DNA from: Calliopsis andreniformis
Taxonomy: Eukaryota; Arthropoda; Insecta; Hymenoptera; Andrenidae
Reading direction: 5' to 3'
Assembly: GCF_051401765.1 (NCBI RefSeq)
Contig: NW_027480438.1
Span: 7,874,001-7,938,000 of the forward strand
Length of the DNA stretch: 64,000 bases
The notes beneath the pieces were generated by a model. The model had not been told where the DNA came from and made no database searches. It saw nothing but the letters and a program-made list of their open reading frames with translations. The translations under genes and the position numbers were made by a program. Shown one piece after another: positions 25,522 through 39,800 of this stretch (its first letter is position 1; each line of letters begins with the position of its first letter).

Positions 25522-28500
25522 ATGCTCAATCTGCAATCTTCAAATCTCTATCCACAAACATCAATTCTCATCACGCAACCCTCAACACTCAGTCCCCAAT
25601 CCTCAATCTTCAATCCTCAAACCTCAATCCTCAATCCTCAATCCTCAATCTTCAATCATCAATATTCAATCTTCAATCCTCAATCCTCAATCCTGAATCC
25701 TCAATCCTCAATCCTCAATGTTCAGTCCTCAATACCCAATCATCAATCTTCAATCCTCAATCCTCAATCCTCAATACTCAATCCTCAATCCTCAATCCTC
25801 AATCCTCAGTCCTCAAACCACAATCCTGAATCCTCAATCCTGAAGCCTCAACCTCCAGCACTCAGTGCTCAACAATAAGTTGTCGATAATCAATCCTCAA
25901 TAGAATATCCTCACTTCAGATCTTTCAATACGCAATGCTCAATCTGCAATCTTGAAATCTCTATCCACAAACATCAATTCTCATCACTCAACTCTCAACA
26001 CTCAGTACCCAATCCTCAATCTTCAACCCTCAATCCTCAATCCTCAACCCTCAATCCTCAATTCTCAATCTTCAATCCTCAATACTCAATCTTCAATCCT
26101 CAATCCTGGATCCTCAGTCCTCAATCTTCATACCTCAATCCTCAATCCTCAATCCTCAATCCTCATTCTTCAATCCTCAATACCCAATCCTCAATCCTCA
26201 ATCCTCAATCCTCAATCCTCAATCCTCAATTCTCAATCCTCAATCCTCAGTCCTCAGTCCTCAAACCTCTATCCTCAATCCTCAACCCTCATCGTCGATA
26301 CTCAATCCTCAATCCTCAATCCTCAATCATCAATCTTCAATCCTCAATACTCAATCTTCAATCCTCAATCCTCAATCTTCAATCCTCAATACTCAGTCTT
26401 CAATCCTCAATCCTCAATCCTCAACCCTCATTCTTCAATCCTCAATCCTCAATCCTCAGACCTCAAACATCAATACTCAACCCTCAGTCCTCGTCCTCAA
26501 TCCACAACCCTCAATCCTCAACCCTGAACCATCAATCCTCAATACTCAACCATCTATCCTCTATTCTCAATACTCAATAGAATATCCTGAATTCTCACGG
26601 TTCAATACTCAATCCACAATATTCAATAATCGAAACTCAATCCTCAAACATCTATTCTCAACACTCAATCCCCAACACTCAGTCCTCTCTATTCAATCCT
26701 CCATCCTCAACCGTCAATCCTCAAGCGTCAATCCTCAATCCTCAATCCTCAACCCTCAATCCTCAATCCTCAAACCTCAATCCCGAATCCTCAATCCTGA
26801 ATCCTCAATCGTCAGCCCGCAGTACTCAACAATCAATTGTCAATCCCCAATCCTCAATAGAATATCCTCAATCCTCAATCCTCAATCCTCAATCCTCAAT
26901 CTTCAACCCTCAATACTCAATCTTGAATCCTCAATCCTGAATCCTCAATCCTCAATCTTCATACCTTAATCCTCAATCCTCAATCCTCAATCCTCATTCT
27001 TCAATCCTCAATACCCAATCCTCAATCTTCAATCCTCAATCCTCAATCCTCAATTCTCAGTCCTCAATCCTCAGTCCTCAGTCCTCAAACCTCAATCCTC
27101 AACCCTCAGCCCTCATCGTCAATCCTCAATCCTCAATCCTCAATCCTCAATCCTCAATCTTCAATCCTCAATACTCAATCTTCAATCCTCAATCCTCAAT
27201 CTTCAATCCTCAATACTCAGTCTTCAATCCTCAATCCTCAATCCTCAGTCCTCATTCTTCAATCCTCAATCCTCAATCCTCAGACCTCAAACATCAATAC
27301 TCAACCCTCAGTCCTCGTCCTCAATCCACAACCCTCAATCCTCAACCCTGAACCATCAATCCTCAATACTCAATCATCTATCCTCAATTCTCAATATTCA
27401 ATAGAATATCCTGAATTCTCACGGTTCAATACTCAATCCACAATATTCAATAATCGAACCTCAATCCTCAAAATCTATTCTCAACACTCAAACCCCAACA
27501 CTCAGTCCTCTCTCTTCAATCCTCCATCCTCAACCCTCAATCCTCAATCCTCAATCCTCAATCCTCAATCCTCAAGCCTCAATCCTCAGTCCTCAAACCA
27601 CAATCCTGAATCCTCAATCCTGAATCATCAACCTCCAGCACTCAGTGCTCAACAATAAGTTATCGATCCTCAATCCTCAATAGAATATCCTCACTTCAGA
27701 GCTTTCAATACGCAATGCTCAATCTGCAATCTTCAAATCTCTATCCACAAACATCAATTCTCATCACTCAACCCTCAACACTCAGTCCCCAATCCTCAAT
27801 CTTCAATCCTCAAACCTCAATCCTCAATCCTCAATCCTCAATCTGCAATCATCAATATTCAATCTTCAATCCTCAATCCTCAATCCTCAATACTCAATCC
27901 TCAATCCTCAATGTTCAGTCCTCAATACCCAATCATCAATCTTCAATCCTCAATCCTCAATCCTCAATACTCAATCCTCAATCCTCAATCCTCAATCCTC
28001 AGTCCTCAAACCACAATCCTGAATCCTCAATCCTGAAGCCTCAACCTCCAGCACTCAGTGCTCATCAATAAGTTGTCGATAATCAATCCTCAATAGAATA
28101 TCCTCACTTCAGAGCTTTCAATACGCAATGCTCAATCTGCAATCTTCAAATCTCTATCCACAAACATCAATTCTCATCACTCAACCCTCAACACTCAGTC
28201 CCCAATCCTCAATCTTCAATCCTCAATCCTCAATCCTCAATCCTCAATCCTCAATCCTCAATCTTCAACCCTCAATACTCAATCTTCAATCCTCAATCCT
28301 GGATCCTCAATCCTCAATCTTCATACCTTAATCCTCAATCCTCAATCCTCAATCCTCATTCTTCAATCCTCAATCCCCAATCCTCAATCTTCAATCCTCA
28401 ATCCTCAATCCTCAATTCTCAGTCCTCAATCCTCAGTCCTCAGTCCTCAAACCTCAATCCTCAACCCTCAGCCCTCATCGTCAATCCTCAATCCTCAATC

Positions 28501-31500
28501 CTCAATCCTCAATCCTCAATCTTCAATCCTCAATACTCAATCTTCAATCCTCAATCCTCAATCTTCAATCCTCAATACTCAGTCTTCAATCCTCAATCCT
28601 CAATCCTCATTCTTCAATCCTCAAGCCTCAATCCTCAGTCCTCAAACCACAATCCTGAATCCTCAATCCTGAATCATCAACCTCCAGCACTCAGTGCTCA
28701 ACAATAAGTTATCGATCCTCAATACTCGATAGAATATCCTCACTTCAGAGCTTTCAATACGCAATGCTCAATCTGCAATCTTCAAATCTCTATCCACAAA
28801 CATCAATTCTCATCACTCAACCCTCAACACTCAGTCCCCAATCCTCAATCTTCAATCCTCAAACCTCAATCCTCAATCCTCAATCCTCAATCTTCAATCA
28901 TCAATATTCAATCTTCAATCCTCAATCTTCAATCCTCAATCCTCAATCCTCAATCCTCAATGTTCAGTCCTCAATACCCAATCATCAATCTTCAATCCTC
29001 AATCCTCAATCCTCAATACTCAATCCTCAATCCTCAATCCTCAATCCTCAGTCCTCAAACCACAATCCTGAATCCTCAATCCTGAAGCCTCAACCTCCAG
29101 CACTCAGTGCTCAACAATAAGTTGTCGATAATCAATCCTCAATAGAATATCCTCACTTCAGACCTTTCAATACGCAATGCTCAATCTGCAATCTTCAAAT
29201 CTCTATCCACAAACATCAATTCTCATCACTCAACCCTCAACACTCAGTCCCCAATCCTCAATCTTCAATCCTCAATCCTCAATCCTCAATCCTCAATCCT
29301 CAATCCTCAATCTTCAACCCTCAATACTCAATCTTCAATCCTCAATCCTGGATCCTCAATCCTCAATCTTCATACCTTAATCCTCAATCCTCAATCCTCA
29401 ATCCTCATTCTTCAATCCTCAATCCCCAATCCTCAATCTTCAATCCTCAATCCTCAAACCTCAATTCTCAGTCCTCAATCCTCAGTCCTCAGTCCTCAAA
29501 CCTCAACCCTCAACCCTCAGCCCTCATCGTCAATCCTCAATCCTCAATCCTCAATCCTCAATCCTCAATCTTCAATCCTCAATACTCAATCTTCAATCCT
29601 CAATCCTCAATCTTCAATCCTCAATACTCAGTCTTCAATCCTCAATCCTCAATCCTCAATCCTCATTCTTCAATCCTCAATCCTCAATCCTCAGACCTCA
29701 AACATCAATACTCAACCCTCAGTCCTCGTCCTCAATCCAAAACCCTCAATCCTCATCGTCAATCCTCAATCCTCAATCCTCAATCCTCAATCCTCAATCC
29801 TCAATCCTCAATCTTCATTCCTCAATACTCAATCTTCAATCCTCAATCCTCAATCTTCAATCCTCAATACTCAGTCTTCAATCCTCAATCCTCAATCCTC
29901 AATCCTCATTCTTCAATCCTCAATCCTCAATCCTCAGACCTCAAACATCAATACTCAACCCTCAGTCCTCGTCCTCAATCCACAACCCTCAATCCTCAAC
30001 CCTGAACCATCAATCCTCAATACTCAATCATCTATCCTCAATTCTCAATATTCAATAGAATATCCTGAATTCTCACGGTTCAATACTCAATCCACAATAT
30101 TCAATAATCGAACCTCAATCCTCAAAATCTATTCTCAACACTCAAACCCCAACACTCAGTCCTCTCTCTTCAATCCTCCATCCTCAACCCTCAATCCTCA
30201 ATCCTCAATCCTCAATCCTCAATCCTCAAGCCTCAATCCTCAATCTTCATACCTTAATCCTCAATCCTCAATCCTCAATCCTCATTCTTCAATCCTCAAT
30301 CCCCAATCCTCAATCTTCAATCCTCAATCCTCAATCCTCAATTCTCAGTCCTCAATCCTCAGTCCTCAGTCCTCAAACCTCAATCCTCAACCATCAGCCC
30401 TCATCGTCAATCCTCAATCCTCAATCGTCAATCCTCAATCCTCAATCTTCAATCCTCAATACTCAATCTTCAATCCTCAATCCTCAATCTTCAATCCTCA
30501 ATACTCAGTCTTCAATCCTCAATCCTCAATCCTCAATCCTCATTCTTCAATCCTCAATCCTCAATCCTCAGACCTCAAACATCAATACTCAACCCTCAGT
30601 CCTCGTCCTCAATCCACAACCCTCAATCCTCAACCCTGAACCATCAATCCTCAATACTCAACCGTCTATCCTCAATTCTCAATACTCAATAGAATATCCT
30701 GAATTCTCACTGTTCAATACTCAATCCACAATATTCAATAATCGAACCTCAATCCTCAAACATCTATTCTCAACACTCAATCCCCAACACTCAGTCCTCT
30801 CTCTTCAATCCTCCATTCTCAACCGTCAATCCTCAAGCGTCAAACCTCAATCCTCAATCCTCAACCCTCAATCCTCAGTCCTCAAACCTCAATCCCGAAT
30901 CCTCAATCCTGAATCCTCAATCTTCAGCCCGCAGTCCTCAACAATCAATTGTCAATCCCCAATCCTCAATAGAATATCCTCAATCCTCAATCCTCAATCC
31001 TCAATCCTCAATCTTCAACCCTCAATACTCAATCTTGAATCCTCAATCCTGGATCCTCAATCCTCAATCTTCATACCTTAATCCTCAATCCTCAATCTTC
31101 AATCCTCAATACTCAATCTTCAATCCTCAATCCTCAATCTTCAATCCTCAATACTCAGTCTTCAATCCTCAATCCTCAATCCTCAATCTTCATTCTTCAA
31201 TCCTCAATCCTCAATCTTCAGACATCAAATATCAATACTCAACCCTCAGTCCTCGTCCTCAATCCACAACCCTCAATCCTCAACCCTGAACCATCAATCC
31301 TCAATACTCAATCATCTATCCTCAATCCTCAATCCTCAATCCTCAGTCCTCAAACCACAATCCTGAATCCTCAATCCTGAATCATCAACCTCCAGCACTC
31401 AGTGCTCAACAATAAGTTATCGATCCTCAATCCTCAATAGAATATCCTCACTTCAGAGCTTTCAATACGCAATGCTCAATCTGCAATCTTCAAATCTCTA

Positions 31501-33874
31501 TCCACAAACATCAATTCTCATCACTCAACCCTCAACACTCAGTCCCCAATCCTCAATCTTCAATCCTCAAACCTCAATCCTCAATCCTCAATCCTCAATC
31601 TTCAATCATCAATATTCAATCTTCAATCCTCAATCCTCAATCCTCAATCCTCAATCCTCAATCCTCAATGTTCAGTCCTCAATACCCAATCATCAACCTT
31701 CAATCCTCAATCCCCAATCCTCAATACTCAATCCTCAATCCTCAATCCTCAATCCTCAGTCCTCAAACCACAATCCTGAATCCTCAATCCTGAAGCCTCA
31801 ACCTCCAGCACTCAGTGCTCAACAATAAGTTGTCGATCATCAATCCTCAATAGAATATCCTCACTTCAGAGCTTTCAATACGCAATGCTCAATCTGCAAT
31901 CTTCAAATCTCTATCCACAAACATCAATTCTCATCACTCAACGCTCAACACTCAGTCCCCAATCCTCAATCTTCAATCCTCAATCCTCAATCCACAATCC
32001 TCAATCCTCAATCCTCAATCTTCAACCCTCAATACTCAATCTTCAATCCTCAATCCTGGATCCTCAATCCTCAATCTTCATACCTTAATCCTCAATCCTC
32101 AATCCTCAATCCTCATTCTTCAATCCTCAATCCCCAATCCTCAATCTTCAATCCTCAATCCTCAATCCTCAATTCTCAGTCCTCAATCCTCAGTCCTCAG
32201 TCCTCAAACCTCAATCCTCAACCCTCAGCCCTCATCGTCAATCCTCAATCCTCAATCGTCAATCCTCAATCCTCAATCTTCAATCCTCAATACTCAATCT
32301 TCAATCCTCAATCCTCAATCTTCAATCCTCAATACTCAGTCTTCAATCCTCAATCCTCAATCCTCAATCCTCATTCTTCAATCCTCAATCCTCAATCCTC
32401 AGACCTCAAACATCAATACTCAACCCTCAGTCCTCGTCCTCAATCCACAACCCTCAATCCTCAACCCTGAACCATCAATCCTCAATACTCAACCGTCTAT
32501 CCTCAATTCTCAATACTCAATAGAATATCCTGAATTCTCACTGTTCAATACTCAATCCACAATATTCAATAATCGAACCTCAATCCTCAAACATCTATTC
32601 TCAACACTCAATCCCCAACACTCAGTCCTCTCTCTTCAATCCTCCATTCTCAACCGTCAATCCTCAAGCGTCAAACCTCAATCCTCAATCCTCAACCCTC
32701 AATCCTCAGTCCTCAAACCTCAATCCCGAATCCTCAATCCTGAATCCTCAATCTTCAGCCCGCAGTCCTCAACAATCAATTGTCAATCCCCAATCCTCAA
32801 TAGAATATCCTCAATCCTCAATCCTCAATCCTCAATCCTCAATCTTCAACCCTCAATACTCAATCTTGAATCCTCAATCCTGGATCCTCAATCCTCAATC
32901 TTCATACCTTAATCCTCAATCCTCAATCTTCAATCCTCAATACTCAATCTTCAATCCTCAATCCTCAATCTTCAATCCTCAATACTCAGTCTTCAATCCT
33001 CAATCCTCAATCCTCAATCCTCATTCTTCAATCCTCAATCCTCAATCCTCAGACATCAAATATCAATACTCAACCCTCAGTCCTCGTCCTCAATCCACAA
33101 CCCTCAATCCTCAACGCTGAACCATCAATCCTCAATACTCAATCATCTATCCTCAATTCTCAATATTCAATAGAATATCGTGAATTCTCACGGTTCAATA
33201 CTCAATCCACAATATTCAATAATCGAACCTCAATCCTCAAAATCTATTCTCAACACTCAAACCCCAACACTCAGTCCTCTCTCTTCAATCCTCCATCCTC
33301 AACCCTCAATCCTCAATCCTCAATCCTCAATCCTCAATCCTCAAGCCTCAATCCTCAGTCCTCAAACCACAATCCTGAATCCTCAATCCTGAATCATCAA
33401 CCTCCAGCACTCAGTGTTCAACAATAAGTTATCGATCCTCAATCCTCGATAGAATATCCTCACTTCAGAGCTTTCAATACGCAATGCTCAATCTGCAATC
33501 TTCAAATCTCTATCCACAAACATCAATTCTCATCACTCAACCCTCAACACTCAGTTCCCAATCCTCAATCTTCAATCCTCAATCCTCAATCTTCATTCTT
33601 CAATCCTCAATCCTCAATCCTCAGACATCAAATATCAATACTCAACCCTCAGTCCTCGTCCTCAATCCACAACCCTCAATCCTCAACCCTGAACCATCAA
33701 TCCTCAATACTCAATCATCTATCCTCAATCCTCAATCCTCAATCCTCAGTCCTCAAACCACAATCCTGAATCCTCAATCCTGAATCATCAACCTCCAGCA
33801 CTCAGTGCTCAACAATAAGTTATCGATCCTCAATCCTCAATAGAATATCCTCACTTCAGAGCTTTCAATACGCA
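25522..33874 (+). repeat. Mosaic zone of A modules and rearranged long modules
   Basis: Modules: A 25522, two-round 25935-27714 (1,780 bp), A 27715, 28128-28763 (636 bp, truncated round with a joint near 28,615), A 28764, 29177-31471 (2,295 bp, several partial rounds), A 31472, 31885-33483 (1,599 bp) and 33484-33874 (391 bp, shortest). Lengths fit the number of six-base monomers seen in each. The joint at about 29,750 puts CTCATCGTC directly after CCAAAACCCTCAATCC. A 1,831-bp offset links the rounds at 31035 and 32866. Confidence 0.82.
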
Positions 33875-36800
33875 ATGCTCAATCTGCAATCTTCAAATCT
33901 CTATCCACAAACATCAATTCTCATCACTCAACCCTCAACACTCAGTCCCCAATCCTCAATCTTCAATCCTCAAACCTCAATCCTCAATCCTCAATCCTCA
34001 ATCTTCAATCATCAATATTCAATCTTCAATCCTCAATCCTCAATCCTCAATCCTCAATCCTCAATCCTCAATGTTCAGTCCTCAATACCCAATCATCAAC
34101 CTTCAATCCTCAATCCCCAATCCTCAATACTCAATCCTCAATCCTCAATCCTCAATCCTCAGTCCTCAAACCACAATCCTGAATCCTCAATCCTGAAGCC
34201 TCAACCTCCAGCACTCAGTGCTCAACAATAAGTTGTCGATCATCAATCCTCAATAGAATATCCTCACTTCAGAGCTTTCAATACGCAATGCTCAATCTGC
34301 AATCTTCAAATCTCTATCCACAAACATCAATTCTCATCACTCAACCCTCAACACTCAGTCCCCAATCCTCAATCTTCAATCCTCAAACCTCAATCCTCAA
34401 TCCTCAATCCTCAATCTTCAATCATCAATATTCAATCTTCAATCCTCAATCCTCAATCCTCAATCCTCAATCCTCAATCCTCAATGTTCAGTCCTCAATA
34501 CCCAATCATCAATCTTCAATCCTCAATCCTCAATCCTCAATACTCAATCCTCAATCCTCAATCCTCAATCCTCAGTCCTCAAACCACAATCCTGAATCCT
34601 CAATCCTGAAGCCTCAACCTCCAGCACTCAGTGCTCAACAATAAGTTGTCGATAATCAATCCTCAATAGAATATCCTCACTTCAGATCTTTCAATACGCA
34701 ATGCTCAATCTGCAATCTTCAAATCTCTATCCACAAACATCAACTCTCATCACTCAACCCTCAACACTCAGTCCCCAATACTCAATCTTCAATCCTCAAT
34801 CCTCAATCCTCAATCCTCAATCCTCAATCCTCAATCTTCAACCCTCAATACTCAATCTTCAATCCTCAATCCTGGATCCTCAATCCTCAATCTTCATACC
34901 TTAATCCTCAATCCTCAATCCTCAATCCTCATTCTTCAATCCTCAATCCCCAATCCTCAATCTTCAATCCTCAATCCTCAAACCTCAATTCTCAGTCCTC
35001 AATCCTCAGTCCTCAGTCCTCAAACCTCAATCCTCAACCCTCAGCCCTCATCGTCAATCCTCAATCCTCAATCCTCAATCCTCAATCCTCAATCTTCAAT
35101 CCTCAATACTCAATCTTCAATCCTCAAACCTCAATCTTCAATCCTCAATACTCAGTCTTCAATCCTCAATCCTCAATCCTCAATCCTCATTCTTCAATCC
35201 TCAATCCTCAATCCTCAGACCTCAAACATCAATACTCAACCCTCAGTCCTCGTCCTCAATCCACAACCCTCAATACTCAACCCTGAACCATCAATCCTCA
35301 ATACTCAATCATCTATCCTCAATTCTCAATATTCAATAGAATATCCTGAATTCTCACGGTTCAATACTCAATCCACAATATTCAATAATCGAACCTCAAT
35401 CCTCAAAATCTATTCTCAACACTCAAACCCCAACACTCAGTCCTCTCCCTTCAATCCTCCGTCCTCACCCTCAATCCTCAATCCTCAATCCTCAATCCTC
35501 AATCCTCAATCCTCAATCCTCAATCCTCAGTTCTCAAACCACAATCCTGAATCCTCAATCCTGAATCATCAACCTCCAGCACTCAGTGCTCAACAATAAG
35601 TTATCGATCCTCAATCCTCAATAGAATATCCTCACTTCAGAGCTTTCAATACGCAATGCTCAATCTGCAATCTTCAAATCTCTATCCACAAACATCAATT
35701 CTCATCACTCAACCCTCAACACTCAGTCCCCAATCCTCAATCTTCAATCCTCAAACCTCAATCCTCAATCCTCAATCCTCAATCTTCAATCATCAATATT
35801 CAATCTTCAATCCTCAATCCTCAATCCTCAATCCTCAATCCTCCATCCTCAATGTTCAGTCCTCAATACCCAATCATCAACCTTCAATCCTCAATCCCCA
35901 ATCCTCAATACTCAATCCTCAATCCTCAATCCTCAATCCTCAGTCCTCAAACCACAATCCTGAATCCTCAATCCTGAAGCCTCAACCTCCAGCACTCAGT
36001 GCTCAACAATAAGTTGTCGATCATCAATCCTCAATAGAATATCCTCACTTCAGAGCTTTCAATACGCAATGCTCAATCTGCAATCTTCAAATATCTATCC
36101 ACAAACATCAATTCTCATCACTCAACCCTCAACACTCAGTCCCCAATCCTCATTCTTCAATCCTCAATCCCCAATCCTCAATCTTCAATCCTCAATCCTC
36201 AAACCTCAATTCTCAGTCCTCAATCCTCAGTCCTCAGTCCTCAAACCTCAATCCTCAACCCTCAGCCCTCATCGTCAATCCTCAATCCTCAATCCTCAAT
36301 CCTCAATCCTCAATCTTCAATCCTCAATACTCAATCTTCAATCCTCAAACCTCAATCTTCAATCCTCAATACTCAGTCTTCAATCCTCAATCCTCAATCC
36401 TCAATCCTCATTCTTCAATCCTCAATCCTCAATCCTCAGACCTCAAACATCAATACTCAACCCTCAGTCCTCGTCCTCAATCCACAACCCTCAATACTCA
36501 ACCCTGAACCATCAATCCTCAATACTCAATCATCTATCCTCAATTCTCAATATTCAATAGAATATCCTGAATTCTCACGGTTCAATACTCAATCCACAAT
36601 ATTCAATAATCGAACCTCAATCCTCAAAATCTATTCTCAACACTCAAACCCCAACACTCAGTCCTCTCCCTTCAATCCTCCGTCCTCACCCTCAATCCTC
36701 AATCCTCAATCCTCAATCCTCAATCCTCAATCCTCAATCCTCAATCCTCAGTTCTCAAACCACAATCCTGAATCCTCAATCCTGAATCATCAACCTCCAG

Positions 36801-36876
36801 CACTCAGTGCTCAACAATAAGTTATCGATCCTCAATCCTCAATAGAATATCCTCACTTCAGAGCTTTCAATACGCA
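33875..36876 (+). repeat. Entry to higher-order repeat II: A-A-B-A-B
   Basis: Modules: A2 33875-34287, A1 34288-34700, B 34701-35655 (955 bp), A2 35656-36068, B 36069-36876 (808 bp). Two A modules directly in tandem occur only here, and they are of different subtypes. The 955-bp B resembles the one at 45387 and the 808-bp B resembles the one at 40794, so this stretch contains pieces of the repeat II unit in a different order. Confidence 0.85.
35464..35470 (+). repeat. Six-base monomer (CTCACCC type), marker of higher-order repeat II
   Basis: CCGTCCTCACCCTCAATCC lacks one base compared with CATCCTCAACCCTCAATCC elsewhere. It occurs in the last round of modules from about 35.46 kb to 57.67 kb. 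It is absent from higher-order repeat I and from the modules at 60074 and 61289 (CCGTCCTCAACC), so it arose or spread within the second family. Confidence 0.85.
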
Positions 36877-39800
36877 ATGCTCAATCTGCAATCTTCAAAT
36901 CTCTATCCACAAACATCAATTCTCATCACTCAACCCTCAACACTCAGTCCCCAATCCTCAATCTTCAATCCTCAAACCTCAATCCTCAATCCTCAATCCT
37001 CAATCTTCAATCATCAATATTCAATCTTCAATCCTCAATCCTCAATCCTCAATCCTCAATCCTCCATCCTCAATGTTCAGTCCTCAATACCCAATCATCA
37101 ACCTTCAATCCTCAATCCCCAATCCTCAATACTCAATCCTCAATCCTCAATCCTCAATCCTCAGTCCTCAAACCACAATCCTGAATCCTCAATCCTGAAG
37201 CCTCAACCTCCAGCACTCAGTGCTCAACAATAAGTTGTCGATCATCAATCCTCAATAGAATATCCTCACTTCAGAGCTTTCAATACGCAATGCTCAATCT
37301 GCAATCTTCAAATATCTATCCACAAACATCAATTCTCATCACTCAACCCTCAACACTCAGTCCCCAATCCTCAATCTTCAATCCTCAATACCCAATCCTC
37401 AATCCTCAATCCTCAATCCTCAATCTTCAACCCTCAATACTCAATCTTCAATCCTGAATCCTGGATCCTCAATCCTCAATCTTCATACCTTAATCCTCAA
37501 TCCTCAATCCTCAATCCTCATTCTTCAATCCTCAATCCCCAATCCTCAATCTTCAATCCTCAATCCTCAAACCTCAATTCTCAGTCCTCAATCCTCAGTC
37601 CTCAGTCCTCAAACCTCAATCCTCAACCCTCAGCCCTCATCGTCAATCCTCAATCCTCAATCCTCAATCCTCAATCCTCAATCTTCAATCCTCAATACTC
37701 AATCTTCAATCCTCAATCCTCAATCTTCAATCCTCAATACTCAGTCTTCAATCCTCAATCCTCAATCCTCAATCCTCATTCTTCAATCCTCAATCCTCAA
37801 TCCTCAGACCTCAAACATCAATACTCAACCCTCAGTCCTCGTCCTCAATCCACAACCCTCAATCCTCAACCCTGAACCATCAATCCCCAATACTCAATCA
37901 TCTATCCTCAATTCTCAATATTCAATAGAATATCCTGAATTCTCACGGTTCAATACTCAATCCACAATATTCAATAATCGAACCTCAATCCTCAAAATCT
38001 ATTCTCAACACTCAAACCCCAACACTCAGTCCTCTCTCTTCAATCCTCCGTCCTCACCCTCAATCCTCAATCCTCAATCCTCAATCCTCAATCCTCAATC
38101 CTCAATCCTCAGTCCTCAAACCACAATCCTGTATCCTCAATCCTGAATCATCAACCTCCAGCACTCAGTGCTCAACAATAAGTTATCGATCCTCAATCCT
38201 CAATAGAATATCCTCACTTCAGAGCTTTCAATACGCAATGCTCAATCTGCAATCTTCAAATCTCTATCCACAAACATCAATTCTCATCACTCAACCCTCA
38301 ACACTCAGTCCCCAATCCTCAATCTTCAATCCTCAAACCTCAATCCTCAATCCTCAATCCTCAATCTTCAATCATCAATATTCAATCTTCAATCCTCAAT
38401 CCTCAATCCTCAATCCTCAATCCTCAATCCTCAATGTTCAGTCCTCAATACCCAATCATCAATCTTCAATCCTCAATCCTCAATCCTCAATACTCAATCC
38501 TCAATCCTCAATCCTCAATCCTCAGTCCTCAAACCACAATCCTGAATCCTCAATCCTGAAGCCTCAACCTCCAGCACTCAGTGCTCAACAATAAGTTGTC
38601 GATAATCAATCCTCAATAGAATATCCTCACTTCAGAGCTTTCAATACGCAATGCTCAATCTGCAATCTTCAAATCTCTATCCACAAACATCAATTCTCAT
38701 CACTCAACCCTCAACACTCAGTCCCCAATCCTCAATCTTCAATCCTCAATCCTCAATCCTCAATCCTCAATCCTCAATCCTCAATCTTCAACCCTCAATA
38801 CTCAATCTTCAATCCTCAATCCTGGATCCTCAATCCTCAATCTTCATACCTTAATCCTCAATCCTCAATCCTCAATCCTCATTCTTCAATCCTCAATCCC
38901 CAATCCTCAATCTTCAATCCTCAATCCTCAATCCTCAATTCTCAGTCCTCAATCCTCAGTCCTCAGTCCTCAAACCTCAATCCTCAACCCTCAGCCCTCA
39001 TCGTCAATCCTCAATCCTCAATCGTCAATCCTCAATCCTCAATCTTCAATCCTCAATACTCAATCTTCAATCCTCAATCCTCAATCTTCAATCCTCAATA
39101 CTCAGTCTTCAATCCTCAATCCTCAATCCTCAATCCTAATTCTTCAATCCTCAATCCTCAATCCTCAGACCTCAAACATCAATACTCAACCCTCAGTCCT
39201 CGTCCTCAATCCACAACCCTCAATCCTCAACCCTGAACCATCAATCCTCAATACTCAACCGTCTATCCTCAATTCTCAATACTCAATAGAATATCCTGAA
39301 TTCTCACGGTTCAATACTCAATCCACAATATTCAATAATCGAACCTCAATCCTCAAACATCTATTCTCAACACTCAATCCCCAACACTCAGTCCTCTCTC
39401 TTCAATCCTCCATCCTCAACCGTCAATCCTCAAGCGTCAAACCTCAATCCTCAATCCTCAACCCTCAATCCTCAGTCCTCAAACCTCAATCCCGAATCCT
39501 CAATCCTGAATCCTCAATCTTCAGCCCGCAGTCCTCAACAATCAATTGTCAATCCCCAATCCTCAATAGAATATCCTCAATCCTCAATCCTCAATCCTCA
39601 ACCCTCAGCCCTCATCGTCAATCCTCAATCCTCAATCCTCAATCCTCAATCCTCAATCTTCAATCCTCAATACTCAATCTTCAATCCTCAATCCTCAATC
39701 TTCAATCCTCAATACTCAGTCTTCAATCCTCAATCCTCAATCCTCAATCCTCATTCTTCAATCCTCAATCCTCAATCCTCAGACCTCAAACATCAATACT

